Assembly: GCF_000691165.1 (NCBI RefSeq)
Contig: NZ_ASJD01000003.1
Span: 451,135 to 515,134, forward strand
Source: Bacillus safensis FO-36b
Lineage (GTDB): Bacteria; Bacillota; Bacilli; Bacillales; Bacillaceae
Direction of reading: 5' to 3'
DNA length: 64,000 nt
Below the pieces are notes generated by a model, which was not told the DNA's origin, searched no databases, and saw only the letters and a program-made list of their open reading frames with translations. The translations under genes were made by a program, and so were the position numbers. Shown here piece after piece: positions 37,955 through 46,360 of this stretch. Each line of letters opens with the position of its first letter. Position 1 is the first letter of the stretch.

Positions 37955-39856
37955 ATGGCAAAGATTATTCAGTTATCCGATGACCTATCCAATAAAATTG
38001 CTGCAGGTGAAGTGGTTGAGCGTCCGGCTTCTGTTGTAAAGGAGCTTGTGGAAAATGCGATCGATGCAAAAAGTACAGTCATTGAAATCGATGTAGAAGA
38101 AGCAGGTCTTTCTTCTATCAGGATTATTGATAATGGTGTTGGAATCGATGCTGAAGATTGTAAGCTCGCCTTCCAGCGCCATGCAACGAGTAAAATCAAA
38201 GATGAAAATGATCTGTTTCGTGTTAGAACGCTCGGATTCAGAGGAGAGGCGCTGCCAAGTATTGCATCCGTCTCTCATCTAGAAATGAAAACAAGTACTG
38301 GCGAAGGAGCTGGGACACACTTAGCTTTGCAAGGCGGGAAGATTATTTCAGAGAAAAAAACCTCTGGCCGCCGCGGCACCGAGATTGTGGTCACCAATTT
38401 ATTTTACAATACGCCAGCCCGCCTAAAATACATGAAAACCGTTCATACGGAACTTGGCAATATATCGGATGTGGTCAATCGAATTGCACTAGCTCATCCC
38501 GAAGTATCGATCCGTTTGCGTCATCAAGGGAAAGTTCTGCTACAGACAAATGGAAACGGAGATGTGCGTCATGTACTTGCGGCCATTTACGGGACAGCTG
38601 TGGCTAAAAAAATGCTGCCGCTTCACGTACAATCACTTGATTTTGAAGTGAAAGGATATATTTCCTTACCAGAAGTGACGAGGGCATCACGGAATTATAT
38701 GTCTTCTGTTGTAAACGGCCGATATGTCAAACATTTTCCGCTCGTGAAAGCGATCCATGAAGGGTATCACACGCTGCTTCCGATTGGCCGCCATCCAATT
38801 ACATTTATTGAGATGAAGATGGATCCCATTCTAGTGGACGTGAACGTTCATCCTTCGAAGCTTGAAGTGAGACTAAGTAAAGAGCAGGAACTTCATGAGC
38901 TGATTAAACAAGGAATTAAGGAAGTATTTCAAAAGCAGCAGCTCATTCCAAGTGCTTCAGCACCAAAAAAAGCACCAATGCCAGCTGTGAAAAATGAGCA
39001 GCAATCCTTAACCTTCGATGCGAAACAAGGAAAACAAAGCCCAGCGGAAACACCGCTAACCTATCAGCCGGAGCCGCTCGAATCGATCGTATACGAGACA
39101 AGTCATACCGATGCATACGGAATGCCTAAACAAGAGAAGACAGAAGCATCATCACCAGTATGTTATGAAGAAGCCTCATCTGAGCGTGTTCATTTAGAGG
39201 AATCCGCCGCTTCACTTGAATATGAAGAGACGGTACTGCACGAAGAAATGACAGAAACAATTCCTGAAAATGAGCGCGTCCCTGTGATGTATCCAATTGG
39301 ACAAATGCACGGCACATATATTTTGGCTCAAAATGAACGAGGTCTTTATATCATCGACCAGCATGCGGCTCAAGAGCGAATCAAGTATGAGTATTATCGT
39401 GAGAAGGTGGGAGAGATCAAGCAGGAAGTGCAAGAAATGCTCGTCCCCTTAACATTTCACTACTCTAAAAACGATATGCTGATCATTGAAGAGCATAAGG
39501 ATATTCTAGCGAAAGTGGGGGTCTTCTTAGAGCCCTTTGGTTCAGGTAGCTACATCGTTCGGTCGCATCCGCAGTGGTTTCCAAAAGGTGAAGAGGCTGA
39601 ACTGATCGAAGAGATTATAGAGCAAGTGCTTAATGAAAAACGTGTTGATATCAAGAAACTGAGAGAAGAAGCGGCGATTATGATGAGCTGTAAAGGCTCA
39701 ATCAAAGCAAATCGTCATTTGCGTCATGATGAAATCAAAGCCTTATTAGATGAACTTCGGCAAACGAAGGACCCATTCACCTGTCCGCACGGCCGGCCGA
39801 TCATCATTCATCACTCGACATATGAGATGGAGAAAATGTTTAAACGGGTGATGTGA
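37955..39856 (+). CDS. mutL: DNA mismatch repair endonuclease MutL
   Basis: The 633-aa protein has the GHKL ATPase N-domain ([21 protein letters not shown]) and, as in non-enteric bacteria, the C-terminal endonuclease domain with [12 protein letters not shown] near residue 467, plus the metal-site motifs [16 protein letters not shown] ([12 protein letters not shown]) and CPHGRP. It nicks the new strand after activation by MutS and the beta clamp. The linker is Glu/Pro-rich. GGTGAGG precedes ATG 37955. A bidirectional terminator follows. Confidence 0.98.
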   Translation: MAKIIQLSDDLSNKIAAGEVVERPASVVKELVENAIDAKSTVIEIDVEEAGLSSIRIIDNGVGIDAEDCKLAFQRHATSKIKDENDLFRVRTLGFRGEALPSIASVSHLEMKTSTGEGAGTHLALQGGKIISEKKTSGRRGTEIVVTNLFYNTPARLKYMKTVHTELGNISDVVNRIALAHPEVSIRLRHQGKVLLQTNGNGDVRHVLAAIYGTAVAKKMLPLHVQSLDFEVKGYISLPEVTRASRNYMSSVVNGRYVKHFPLVKAIHEGYHTLLPIGRHPITFIEMKMDPILVDVNVHPSKLEVRLSKEQELHELIKQGIKEVFQKQQLIPSASAPKKAPMPAVKNEQQSLTFDAKQGKQSPAETPLTYQPEPLESIVYETSHTDAYGMPKQEKTEASSPVCYEEASSERVHLEESAASLEYEETVLHEEMTETIPENERVPVMYPIGQMHGTYILAQNERGLYIIDQHAAQERIKYEYYREKVGEIKQEVQEMLVPLTFHYSKNDMLIIEEHKDILAKVGVFLEPFGSGSYIVRSHPQWFPKGEEAELIEEIIEQVLNEKRVDIKKLREEAAIMMSCKGSIKANRHLRHDEIKALLDELRQTKDPFTCPHGRPIIIHHSTYEMEKMFKRVM

Positions 39857-39860
39857 TATA

Positions 39861-39891
39861 AAAAAAGCGCTCTAATCAGAGCGCTTTTTTA
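39861..39891. terminator. Bidirectional terminator between mutL and bslA
   Basis: A perfect 13-bp stem (39861-39873 with 39878-39890) flanked by A and T runs serves the convergent mutL (+) and bslA (-) genes. Confidence 0.92.
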
Positions 39892-39892
39892 T

Positions 39893-40417
39893 TTAGCATC
39901 CGCAAGGATCTGGCGGTGTGACCACAACTGGTCGTGTATTAATATCAATCGTATCTTCTGCATAAAATGTGGAACCGATGCTGATGGCTCGATTTTCTGC
40001 ACGGAACGTATATGTACCTGCAGCAGGAAGTACTTTATGTGAAAGCTTTAATGTATATTTGGAAATTCCAAGTAAATCCAATCTGAGCGGGATACGAACG
40101 GTTTGTCCGTTGTTCAAAATGTAGCTGTCTTTTAATGCTTTACCGTTCATAATGTCTTTAGTTGTTGCTTGGAAACCCTTTGGCAGAGTGAACTCAACCG
40201 CACCAAGACTTAGAACAGAATTTGGGCTGTACGTCAGCTCAATGTCAGAAAAAGACCATTCCTGCTTACTTGCTCCTGTAATTTTTGCGTAAAGTGCAGC
40301 TGGTTTTGCATTGGTTGTTGCTTTGCCGGCTTCCTCAGCAGATGCAGAAAGCGGTACTGACAGTGCCATAACCAATGTGAGCATCCCCATCATAAGAATC
40401 GTCCACGTTTTTTTCAT
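39893..40417 (-). CDS. bslA: BslA-type biofilm surface-layer protein (bacterial hydrophobin)
   Basis: A 174-aa secreted protein with a signal peptide cleaved after ASA27. The mature part is strikingly like B. subtilis BslA (YuaB): ITGASKQEWSFSDIELTYSP, LSLGAVEFTLP, LPAAGTYTFRAEN. BslA forms the water-repellent film on biofilms through an Ig-like fold with a hydrophobic cap. The C-terminal CxC (C172, C174 in PDPCGC), which cross-links BslA dimers, is present; its paralog YweA lacks it, so this is the BslA type. In B. subtilis yuaB lies far away. AAGGGGGAAGG precedes the start. A palindrome-rich leader lies upstream. Confidence 0.88.
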   Translation of the reverse strand: MKKTWTILMMGMLTLVMALSVPLSASAEEAGKATTNAKPAALYAKITGASKQEWSFSDIELTYSPNSVLSLGAVEFTLPKGFQATTKDIMNGKALKDSYILNNGQTVRIPLRLDLLGISKYTLKLSHKVLPAAGTYTFRAENRAISIGSTFYAEDTIDINTRPVVVTPPDPCGC

Positions 40418-40440
40418 TTTTTCCTTCCCCCTTGTTGAAT

Positions 40441-40480
40441 ATAGGTAAATAATAGATGATTACACCCATTATTTACCTAT
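40441..40480 (-). repeat. Long inverted repeat in the bslA leader
   Basis: ATAGGTAAATAAT (40441-40453) and ATTATTTACCTAT (40468-40480) are perfect 13-base inverted arms 14 bases apart, 24 bases upstream of bslA. It could be an operator or an mRNA 5' hairpin. A second palindrome, TACCATATGGTA, is at 40494-40505. Confidence 0.65.
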
Positions 40481-40516
40481 AATGTTACCATATTACCATA
40501 TGGTATTAAATGGGAT

Positions 40517-40522
40517 ATTATA
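40517..40522 (-). promoter_or_regulatory. Candidate -10 of bslA
   Basis: TATAAT on the minus strand, about 100 bases upstream of bslA, would give a leader that contains both palindromes. No good -35 at 17 bases was found, so an activator such as DegU may be needed; that last point is inference from B. subtilis. Confidence 0.35.
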
Positions 40523-40540
40523 CCCTTATTTTGTCATTCT

Positions 40541-40945
40541 TTAGTAATAGCGGGGAAATAGCGCATTTGGTTGATTCATTCCGTAATAATGGCCTGGCAT
40601 TTGCTGGTTTGTTGGCATCATCATATGCATATCTTGATAACCATATGGATGATGTGGCATCATCCCGTATCCACCATAATGGCCTAGATGATGATGGTCC
40701 TTCATTGGAACATGCTTTGAAAAGGTATCATGCTGATTTGGAAACGGTGAATAAACTGAATGATGATGTGGATGGTGCGCGTTATACACATCTTTTTTGC
40801 CGCTATGATAATGGTTTGGCATATTCATATGATCATGCATGTTTGGCGCGACCATATGCTCATGATTGGCTGTATACACATTTTCAAATGTGTGATAGGG
40901 ATTTTCTTGGTGATAATGATTCATTTGGCTGTTCATATCGTTCAT
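40541..40945 (-). CDS. His/Met/Tyr-rich probable spore coat protein
   Basis: A 134-aa protein made largely of His, Met, Asn, Pro and Tyr (for example HHPHHHSVYSP, MKDHHHLGHYGGYG, MPTNQQMPGHYYG), with no signal peptide. This composition is typical of Bacillus outer coat proteins, and a sigma-K-type -10 (CATAGGATA) lies just upstream, so I infer late mother-cell expression. AAAGGATG lies about 8 bases before the ATG. An open frame on the plus strand across the same DNA has no ribosome site and is a mirror effect. I do not recognise a named ortholog. Confidence 0.7.
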   Translation of the reverse strand: MNDMNSQMNHYHQENPYHTFENVYTANHEHMVAPNMHDHMNMPNHYHSGKKDVYNAHHPHHHSVYSPFPNQHDTFSKHVPMKDHHHLGHYGGYGMMPHHPYGYQDMHMMMPTNQQMPGHYYGMNQPNALFPRYY

Positions 40946-40975
40946 GTATATCTCATCCTTTATGTCAGGTTGCCA

Positions 40976-40984
40976 TATCCTATG
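40976..40984 (-). promoter_or_regulatory. Sigma-K -10 for the His-rich coat gene
   Basis: CATAGGATA on the minus strand fits the sigma-K -10 CATAnnnTA. The -35 (AC) is not evident. Confidence 0.5.
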
Positions 40985-41017
40985 AGACAGATCTGCTTCA
41001 TGAGCCTATCCATATAA

Positions 41018-41044
41018 AAGAAAAAAACCGGCCTTTCAGCCGGT
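41018..41044 (-). terminator. Terminator of the Cys/His-rich gene
   Basis: On the minus strand ACCGGCTGAAAGGCCGGT forms a GC-rich stem followed by TTTTTTCTTTT. Confidence 0.82.
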
Positions 41045-41073
41045 AAAAGGAAAAGCAGGTAAAGCGTCAAGCC

Positions 41074-41301
41074 TTAAATTGTGTAGCTGTGTCTTCTTCT
41101 GCGACGCTTTTTACATCTGCTGCAGACACTTTTAGGAAAATAACAGGGATCGTAGCTTCGAGAGGTATCCCAAAAATCGCTCTCAAACCATTTATCTTTT
41201 TTATGACAAAACTTTTTTTCTTTACAAGGATCCTCATGGCAATGATCGTCATGCTTTTTATGGCAGTGTGAGTGGGAATGTTTGCACTTGCATTTGCACA
41301 T
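41074..41301 (-). CDS. Cys/His/Lys-rich small probable spore protein
   Basis: A 75-aa protein beginning MCKCKCKHSHSHCHKKHDD with about ten cysteines, many histidines, and a basic end (CKKRRRRRHSYTI). The alternating Cys/His suggests metal binding or cross-linking. AGGAGGG followed by 6 bases points to ATG 41301; an ATG at 41307 abuts the ribosome site and is less likely. CATATACTA (sigma-K -10 type) lies about 30 bases upstream, so it is likely a coat or crust component. I recognise no named family. Confidence 0.7.
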   Translation of the reverse strand: MCKCKCKHSHSHCHKKHDDHCHEDPCKEKKFCHKKDKWFESDFWDTSRSYDPCYFPKSVCSRCKKRRRRRHSYTI

Positions 41302-41330
41302 TGTCATCCCTCCTAAATGTGACTCAATGC

Positions 41331-41339
41331 TAGTATATG
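41331..41339 (-). promoter_or_regulatory. Sigma-K -10 for the Cys/His-rich gene
   Basis: CATATACTA on the minus strand fits CATAnnnTA exactly; the -35 is weak. Confidence 0.5.
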
Positions 41340-41421
41340 CAAGAAAGAGTCATGAGGACTGGATGCTCTTGCTTCTTTTATAAAAAAAGGCCTTTTTCTG
41401 AAAAAACTCAAATAAAAAGAA

Positions 41422-41451
41422 TTGACTAGTGCTAAATTAACATGATAAAAT
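41422..41451 (+). promoter_or_regulatory. Upstream promoter of the CarD-family gene
   Basis: TTGACT (41422-41427), 18 bases, TAAAAT (41446-41451). A second, closer element TGTTATAAT (extended -10) lies at 41478-41486, so two starts are possible. Confidence 0.55.
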
Positions 41452-41517
41452 ATAAATTTTTATCCTCTGATGAAATGTGTTATAATGATATTGTGAATAC
41501 TTTCGGAGGTGGCGGAT

Positions 41518-41991
41518 TTGTTTCAAATAGGTGATAAAATTGTTTATCCAATGCATGGAGCCGGTGTGATTGAAGGAATGGAAGAAAAAGAGATTTTAGG
41601 TAAGACGCAGGAATATTTCCTGATTCAAATGCCGAATATGCAGATGATGGTCCCAAAAGGCAGAATCAATCAACTAGGTATACGTCCGGTAGCAGATCAA
41701 GCAACGCTGAAAGTTGTGATGAACAATTTTGCAGAAGAAACAAACGACGACACGCTTACTTGGAAGCAAAGATATGATGAAAATCTGAAAAAGCTAAAAA
41801 CAGGTGCGATCGAAGATGGTGCAGACGTTGTCAAAGATCTAATGAGACGAAATCAGAAGAAAGCATTAAATTCAAGTGAAAAGAAGATGCTTGAAGATGC
41901 AAGAGGTATGTTAGTGAGTGAGATTTCACTTGCACAGGGACTGACGCAAGATGAAGTGATGACAGCTTTAGAGAATGAATTAAGAATGTAA
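41518..41991 (+). CDS. ydeB: CarD/CdnL-family RNA polymerase-binding regulator (YdeB-like)
   Basis: A 157-aa protein starting MFQIGDKIVYPMHGAGVI, the hallmark of the CarD/TRCF RNA-polymerase-interaction domain, followed by a helical C-terminal domain with the conserved TWKQRYDENL and KALNSSEKKMLEDAR. Relatives bind the polymerase beta subunit at promoters and stabilise open complexes, notably at rRNA promoters. B. subtilis YdeB is the likely ortholog but lies elsewhere in that genome. TTG 41518 has GGAGG 8 bases upstream; a GTG at 41509 in frame overlaps the ribosome site. Confidence 0.86.
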   Translation: MFQIGDKIVYPMHGAGVIEGMEEKEILGKTQEYFLIQMPNMQMMVPKGRINQLGIRPVADQATLKVVMNNFAEETNDDTLTWKQRYDENLKKLKTGAIEDGADVVKDLMRRNQKKALNSSEKKMLEDARGMLVSEISLAQGLTQDEVMTALENELRM

Positions 41992-42009
41992 TGATGATAT
42001 ACAGAGACT

Positions 42010-42053
42010 AGCTGTAAACTGAAGGGGGCACTCCTTTTGTTTACAGCTTTTTT
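42010..42053 (+). terminator. Terminator after the CarD-family gene
   Basis: AGCTGTAAAC (42010-42019) pairs with GTTTACAGCT (42039-42048), followed by TTTTT. A 240-base gap without a recognisable gene follows. Confidence 0.85.
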
Positions 42054-42300
42054 GTTTGAAGAAAAGAGTAATATTGCCATTTTTGTAGGTGGTTTTAACT
42101 AAAATTGAAATGAGGTCATACGATTTAGTTTTTACGTTCACAACAAAAATTTAAAGACCTCTGAAATACCTAGATAACATTAAAAACAGGTAACTTCTCC
42201 TGATTCATTCAAATGAGCCGGACAACCTTTGAATTTTCTAAGCCATTGATAGTAAAATATTGCGGTAAGATGACACCTAAGAGAAAAAAGGAGCGGTGAA

Positions 42301-43050
42301 ATGAAAAGGTTACTAATATGTGGATTCATCTTTCTTATTCTGTGTACTCTTTTAATGGTGAAATGCAGCCATTCTGTTCAAGAAAAAAAAGAGCAAAAGC
42401 AGCATCATCAAGAGGTAGAAAAGTATCAAAAAGAGCGAAAACAAGGCGATCAATATGAAAACTTTAAACAGCTCATGCGATATGAAAGAGACGGTTATGA
42501 GATAGAATTTCACGAAAAGGGCGGAAGTGATTTACTCGTATTTTCTCCTCATGGAGGTGACATTGAACCAGGAACAAGTGAAATTGTAGAAGCCTTTCAA
42601 GAAAGCTACTCTACGTATTTGTTTGAAGGTACAAAGCAAGACAATAACCGGGACCTGCATATCACGAGTACCAATTTTGATGAACCCATTTTGGTTCAAA
42701 TGATTAAAACGTATCCTTTTTCAATTTCCATCCACGGCTATAAAAGTGATAAAAGACACACGCTCGTTGGCGGCACAAATGAAAAAATGCAAAGAGCAGT
42801 TGTACGAGAACTAAAAGATCGGGGATTTTCCGCAGAAATGGTACAAAAAGGCGAACGGCTTTCTGGTACAGATCCCAAAAATATAAATAATCGAAATGCG
42901 AGTGGTGAAAGCGTTCAGCTCGAAATTAGTACAGCGCAAAGAGAAGCTTTTTTTGACAATTTTGATACGAGAAAGGGAAAGAAAAAAGCATTCAGACGCT
43001 ATATTAATGCGTTAAAAGAAGTGCTCAGAGAATTCGACCCTTCTTCGTAA
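42301..43050 (+). CDS. Membrane-anchored poly-gamma-glutamate hydrolase family protein, paralog 1
   Basis: A 249-aa protein with an N-terminal hydrophobic segment (residues 4-21) and a DUF867/PghP-type domain, the zinc peptidase fold used by phages to cut poly-gamma-glutamate capsules. Conserved blocks are FSPHGGDIEPGTSE (metal His and Glu), ITSTNFDEP, SISIHGYK and SVQLEIS. It is a clear paralog of YmaC at 46361. LMVKC does not fit a lipobox because of the Lys, so an uncleaved anchor is more likely. AAAGGAGCGG precedes ATG 42301. Likely role: trimming or releasing the cell's own or foreign gamma-PGA at the surface, inferred. Confidence 0.82.
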   Translation: MKRLLICGFIFLILCTLLMVKCSHSVQEKKEQKQHHQEVEKYQKERKQGDQYENFKQLMRYERDGYEIEFHEKGGSDLLVFSPHGGDIEPGTSEIVEAFQESYSTYLFEGTKQDNNRDLHITSTNFDEPILVQMIKTYPFSISIHGYKSDKRHTLVGGTNEKMQRAVVRELKDRGFSAEMVQKGERLSGTDPKNINNRNASGESVQLEISTAQREAFFDNFDTRKGKKKAFRRYINALKEVLREFDPSS

Positions 43051-43212
43051 TAAAATTTTGATGGGCAAAAGTACTCTATTTAAACTTGGTAAAAAAGATA
43101 GGAATATGCGATTTGAACATAAAATATGTAATAACTTACAATTTGCCTTAAAAACATAAATTATGTAAAATAATAGTTATCAGTTTGATATGATAGAATG
43201 GGGCTGAAGTGG

Positions 43213-44361
43213 ATGGCACACAAAATACCATCTTCCGAAGTAGGTGTAAAGATCAATCAATGGTACACGCATATTTGCAAATTTGAAGTTGAACAGGCAA
43301 ACGGCATGAAGCGCCTTGTTGAAGAAGAAATTCATGATATGGAAGAGGATCAAGATTTACTCCTATACTATTCTCTAATGGATTTTCGCCATCAAATGAT
43401 GCTTCAGCACTTAGCGCCAGTCCATGCAGGGAGTGAAACGCTTCAAGCAGTGTCCTTTCCTAAAGAAATTGACGATGCAGAAGATGAGATGACAGGCTTA
43501 CTCGGCTATTATTTTCATTTTTTTCATGGAATGTATGCGTTTATCCAGCGCCGCTATATCGAGGCCATTTCATATTACAAGCATGCTGAACATCAACTGA
43601 TTTTAGTGACAGATGAGATTGAAAAAGCAGAATTTTACTATAAAATCGCAGAAGTATACTATCATATGAAACAAACCTATTTCTCCATGCACTACGCTAA
43701 AAAGGCAAGAGACATCTACAAGAAACATCAGCTTTATGGAAAAAGAAGCATTCAATGTGATTTTGTCATGGCAGGTAATTGGATTGATGTTAATCAGTAT
43801 CAAAAAGCGCTTCCTTATTTAGAAAAAGCGTTAAAGGTCTGTGAAGCGATGGAACAAAAAGAATGCACATCTTACTTTAAAGCAATGGCTCTTAATAACT
43901 TAGGCACTTGCCATTATAGTATGGGAACGTACCATACAGCGACTGTCTTTTTTGAACAAGCCATCTCACTTTATCAGAAAGATCAAGCATCCACGATGAT
44001 CAAATCATTGTTTTCACTTGCCCTTACTTGTTTTAAACTCGGAGATATTCAGCGGGCGGGGGAGGCCATATCTACAGGAATGAAAGAGGCTTGTGTATTG
44101 GAAGATGAAATTTATCAGTTGAAATTCCAATTTTTGCAGGCGCTCTATATAGAGAAAGACGGCTGTGAGCAATTGAGGTCGGCCCTTTTTGGTCTGAGAA
44201 ATAAAAAAATGTTTGCTGATTTAGAGGAATTAGCGCTTGATGCGGCTAATTATTATAAGGAACGCGACATGTACAAGGAATCCTCCACTTTTTTTGAGAT
44301 TGTGATCGAAGCGCGTACGCACATTCAAAAAGGAGATGAGATGTATGAGAACGAAGCATAA
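43213..44361 (+). CDS. Rap-family response-regulator aspartate phosphatase
   Basis: A 382-aa protein with the Rap layout: an N-terminal three-helix bundle (IPSSEVGVKINQWYTHI, EEDQDLLLYYSLMDFRH) and about six TPR repeats. Rap proteins dephosphorylate Spo0F or block ComA or DegU and are inhibited by Phr pentapeptides. The sequence looks most like RapA-type proteins, but the target cannot be read safely. No phr gene follows: only 18 codons with no signal peptide overlap the 3' end. ATG 43213 is chosen with GGGG 9 bases upstream; ATG 43198 adds five residues but has no ribosome site and lies near a TATGAT box. Confidence 0.85.
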   Translation: MAHKIPSSEVGVKINQWYTHICKFEVEQANGMKRLVEEEIHDMEEDQDLLLYYSLMDFRHQMMLQHLAPVHAGSETLQAVSFPKEIDDAEDEMTGLLGYYFHFFHGMYAFIQRRYIEAISYYKHAEHQLILVTDEIEKAEFYYKIAEVYYHMKQTYFSMHYAKKARDIYKKHQLYGKRSIQCDFVMAGNWIDVNQYQKALPYLEKALKVCEAMEQKECTSYFKAMALNNLGTCHYSMGTYHTATVFFEQAISLYQKDQASTMIKSLFSLALTCFKLGDIQRAGEAISTGMKEACVLEDEIYQLKFQFLQALYIEKDGCEQLRSALFGLRNKKMFADLEELALDAANYYKERDMYKESSTFFEIVIEARTHIQKGDEMYENEA

Positions 44362-44418
44362 CATGTCAGCTGCTCAAGTAGATGAAAGACTTCACACTTA
44401 AAAATGAGACAAACAACA

Positions 44419-44448
44419 CCCTTTACGCAAAACGTAAAGGGCTTTTTT
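44419..44448. terminator. Terminator between rap and aprX (convergent)
   Basis: CCCTTTACG (44419-44427) pairs with CGTAAAGGG (44433-44441), followed by CTTTTTT on the plus strand. It mainly serves rap. Confidence 0.85.
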
Positions 44449-44450
44449 CT

Positions 44451-45776
44451 TTATTCTTTGATTGCTTTTTCTGCGTCAATTGCACCTGCTCCATAAATCA
44501 TCGGGTCATCCCCAGACCACTTGCCAGTATTTTCTTTTAACAGGGTTTTGACTTCATCTGGCGTTAAATCCGGTGAATGCTCTAATAGTAGAGCGCAAAT
44601 ACCAGCACAAATCGGTGTTGCCATCGATGTGCCAGATAACGTTGTATAATCCTCATCGACTCTGCTTGATTTATCGAGTTTATCCAGAAAGGATCTTGGT
44701 GATCTGAGAGAAACGATGTTTACGCCTGGTGCGAGGATATCAGGCTTTGCTTCCCCATAAACAGTTGGCCCTCTGCTGGAAAACGGTGCCACGACATCGT
44801 CACTTGATTCTGGTGTATTCCTGTCATCGTAGGCTCCGACCGTAATGACTTTTTGGCTGACAGCAGGGCTTGCAATTGTCTGGCTGTTAGGACCAGAGTT
44901 TCCTGCAGCGACGCATACAACAATGCCTTGATCCCAAGCCGCATTGACAGCACGCACCATTGGATCGTCCTGTTCGTCATCATAACGCTGCGCAGCACCG
45001 CCTAGCGACATACTGATAATATGAATCGGATCATCAGGGTGGTCTTCGTTGAACTGTATGCACCATTCAACACCTTCTATAATAGTAGAAAGTGATCCAG
45101 CGCCTTGTTTATTTAACACTTTCACGCCAATCAGATTTGCTTTTGGTGCAGGTCCTTTGTATAAGCCATCTGAAGCGGCTCCATCTCCCGCGACATCTCC
45201 CGCGCAGTGAGTACCGTGGCCATTATCATCATAAGGCTTTGTTTTTTGTTTGACGAAATCCACAAAATCTCGAATTCTTCCATCTAAATCTTCATGCGGA
45301 TAAATTCCTGTGTCAATGACAGCGACCGTAATGCCTTCTCCGGTTAAAGTTGTCCCGTTTCGGATGACTTCTTCAGCATGACTTGCTTGTGCGGCTACAT
45401 CCAGCAGCGCATGAACTTTCCGGTCTAAATAAATTTTACGAATATGCTCCCCATTTGCTAATAGCTCCTCTAAAGCAGCAGGCGTTAGATCAGCAGCGCA
45501 GCAATTGATATGGGAAAAATGCCGTTTTATATTTGTTTTTCTGCTTTTTTTCATGAGCTGTTTTGTGCTTTGAATCCCTGCTTCGGCTGCACCTTCCTTA
45601 AATTCAATGATCACACGAAGCTTCTTTTTCTTCTTCAGCCTGCCTTCGAAAAAACGATGAAGAAAGCATGGCGTCCATTTAAAAGGTTTATAAAGGTGAA
45701 GAACGGTCTCTCTTAAAGGCTGATCTAGTTTACTAGCATGTGTTCTGACCATTTGCACCATAGAAAATCCAAACAT
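44451..45776 (-). CDS. aprX: Subtilisin-like serine protease AprX
   Basis: A 441-aa intracellular-type subtilase with the triad Asp (AVIDTG, near 155), His (HGTHCAG, near 190) and Ser (SGTSMATP, near 384), plus the oxyanion Asn in AAGNSG. There is no classical signal peptide; the N-terminal ~120 residues form the propeptide region. ATG 45776 (MFGFSMVQMVR) matches the B. subtilis start and has GGAGGG 7 bases upstream; an ATG nine codons earlier is less likely. In B. subtilis AprX appears in late stationary phase. Confidence 0.95.
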   Translation of the reverse strand: MFGFSMVQMVRTHASKLDQPLRETVLHLYKPFKWTPCFLHRFFEGRLKKKKKLRVIIEFKEGAAEAGIQSTKQLMKKSRKTNIKRHFSHINCCAADLTPAALEELLANGEHIRKIYLDRKVHALLDVAAQASHAEEVIRNGTTLTGEGITVAVIDTGIYPHEDLDGRIRDFVDFVKQKTKPYDDNGHGTHCAGDVAGDGAASDGLYKGPAPKANLIGVKVLNKQGAGSLSTIIEGVEWCIQFNEDHPDDPIHIISMSLGGAAQRYDDEQDDPMVRAVNAAWDQGIVVCVAAGNSGPNSQTIASPAVSQKVITVGAYDDRNTPESSDDVVAPFSSRGPTVYGEAKPDILAPGVNIVSLRSPRSFLDKLDKSSRVDEDYTTLSGTSMATPICAGICALLLEHSPDLTPDEVKTLLKENTGKWSGDDPMIYGAGAIDAEKAIKE

Positions 45777-46360
45777 GTGATGCCCTCCATTCCAGCTATC
45801 CATTCTCGTACACTCTTACGTTATGAGAATGAGAACTGCTTGGTTCGGATTCTTGTCCCTCCTTTTCTTTATATTGGCGGCTTGCTTATGTCTTTCAAAA
45901 AAGAAAAGCGCTTACATTTTGTAAAATAATAGAAAAAGGTGGAAATCATATAGAATCTGCCGATGATAGGTGGGAGAGTTCTTCTGAGAGAACCAGTGAA
46001 ACAAAGGATTTTGCAGAAAAAGGAGGGCTGTGGACAGGGTCAATGCTCATATAAATGTGATGCGTGACAGGTGGAAAACATCAAATCCTTATCAAAAAAA
46101 GCCGAATTAAAGAAAACAGACTGGATAGGACTAGGTCATATTAAACATAACGTCATTTGTTTGTCATACTATTCTAACTCTGTTTTCAAAGAGGAGAGGC
46201 GTTTCTGTGTATATAAATGCAATTATCTTATTTTTGAGGAATCTCATGATCTAGAGTGTTATGATCAAACGTGAAGAGAAAATGTGGAAAAAATGATAAG
46301 AAATGATGATTCAATATAAATCATAGAAACGGCTTAGAAATCTGTTAAAGGAGAACGGGA
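45777..46360. other. 584-base intergenic region between aprX and ymaC
   Basis: The divergent promoter region of aprX (-) and ymaC (+). A catabolite-response-like sequence GAAAAGCGCTTACA is at 45903-45916. A 67-codon frame at 46071-46274 lacks a ribosome site and resembles nothing I know. No RNA gene or repeat was recognised. The region is AT-rich. Confidence 0.5.

Noticed and set aside
40510..41046. A 178-codon plus-strand frame across the His-rich coat gene
   Set aside because: It has no ribosome site, and it mirrors the CAT/ATG-rich codons of the minus-strand gene, which has a good ribosome site and a sigma-K-type -10.
44345..44401. An 18-codon frame overlapping the rap end as a phr gene
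   Set aside because: It is too short and lacks the hydrophobic signal sequence needed for a Phr precursor.
46071..46274. A 67-codon frame starting GTG between aprX and ymaC
   Set aside because: No Shine-Dalgarno sequence precedes it and the protein resembles nothing known; treated as chance.
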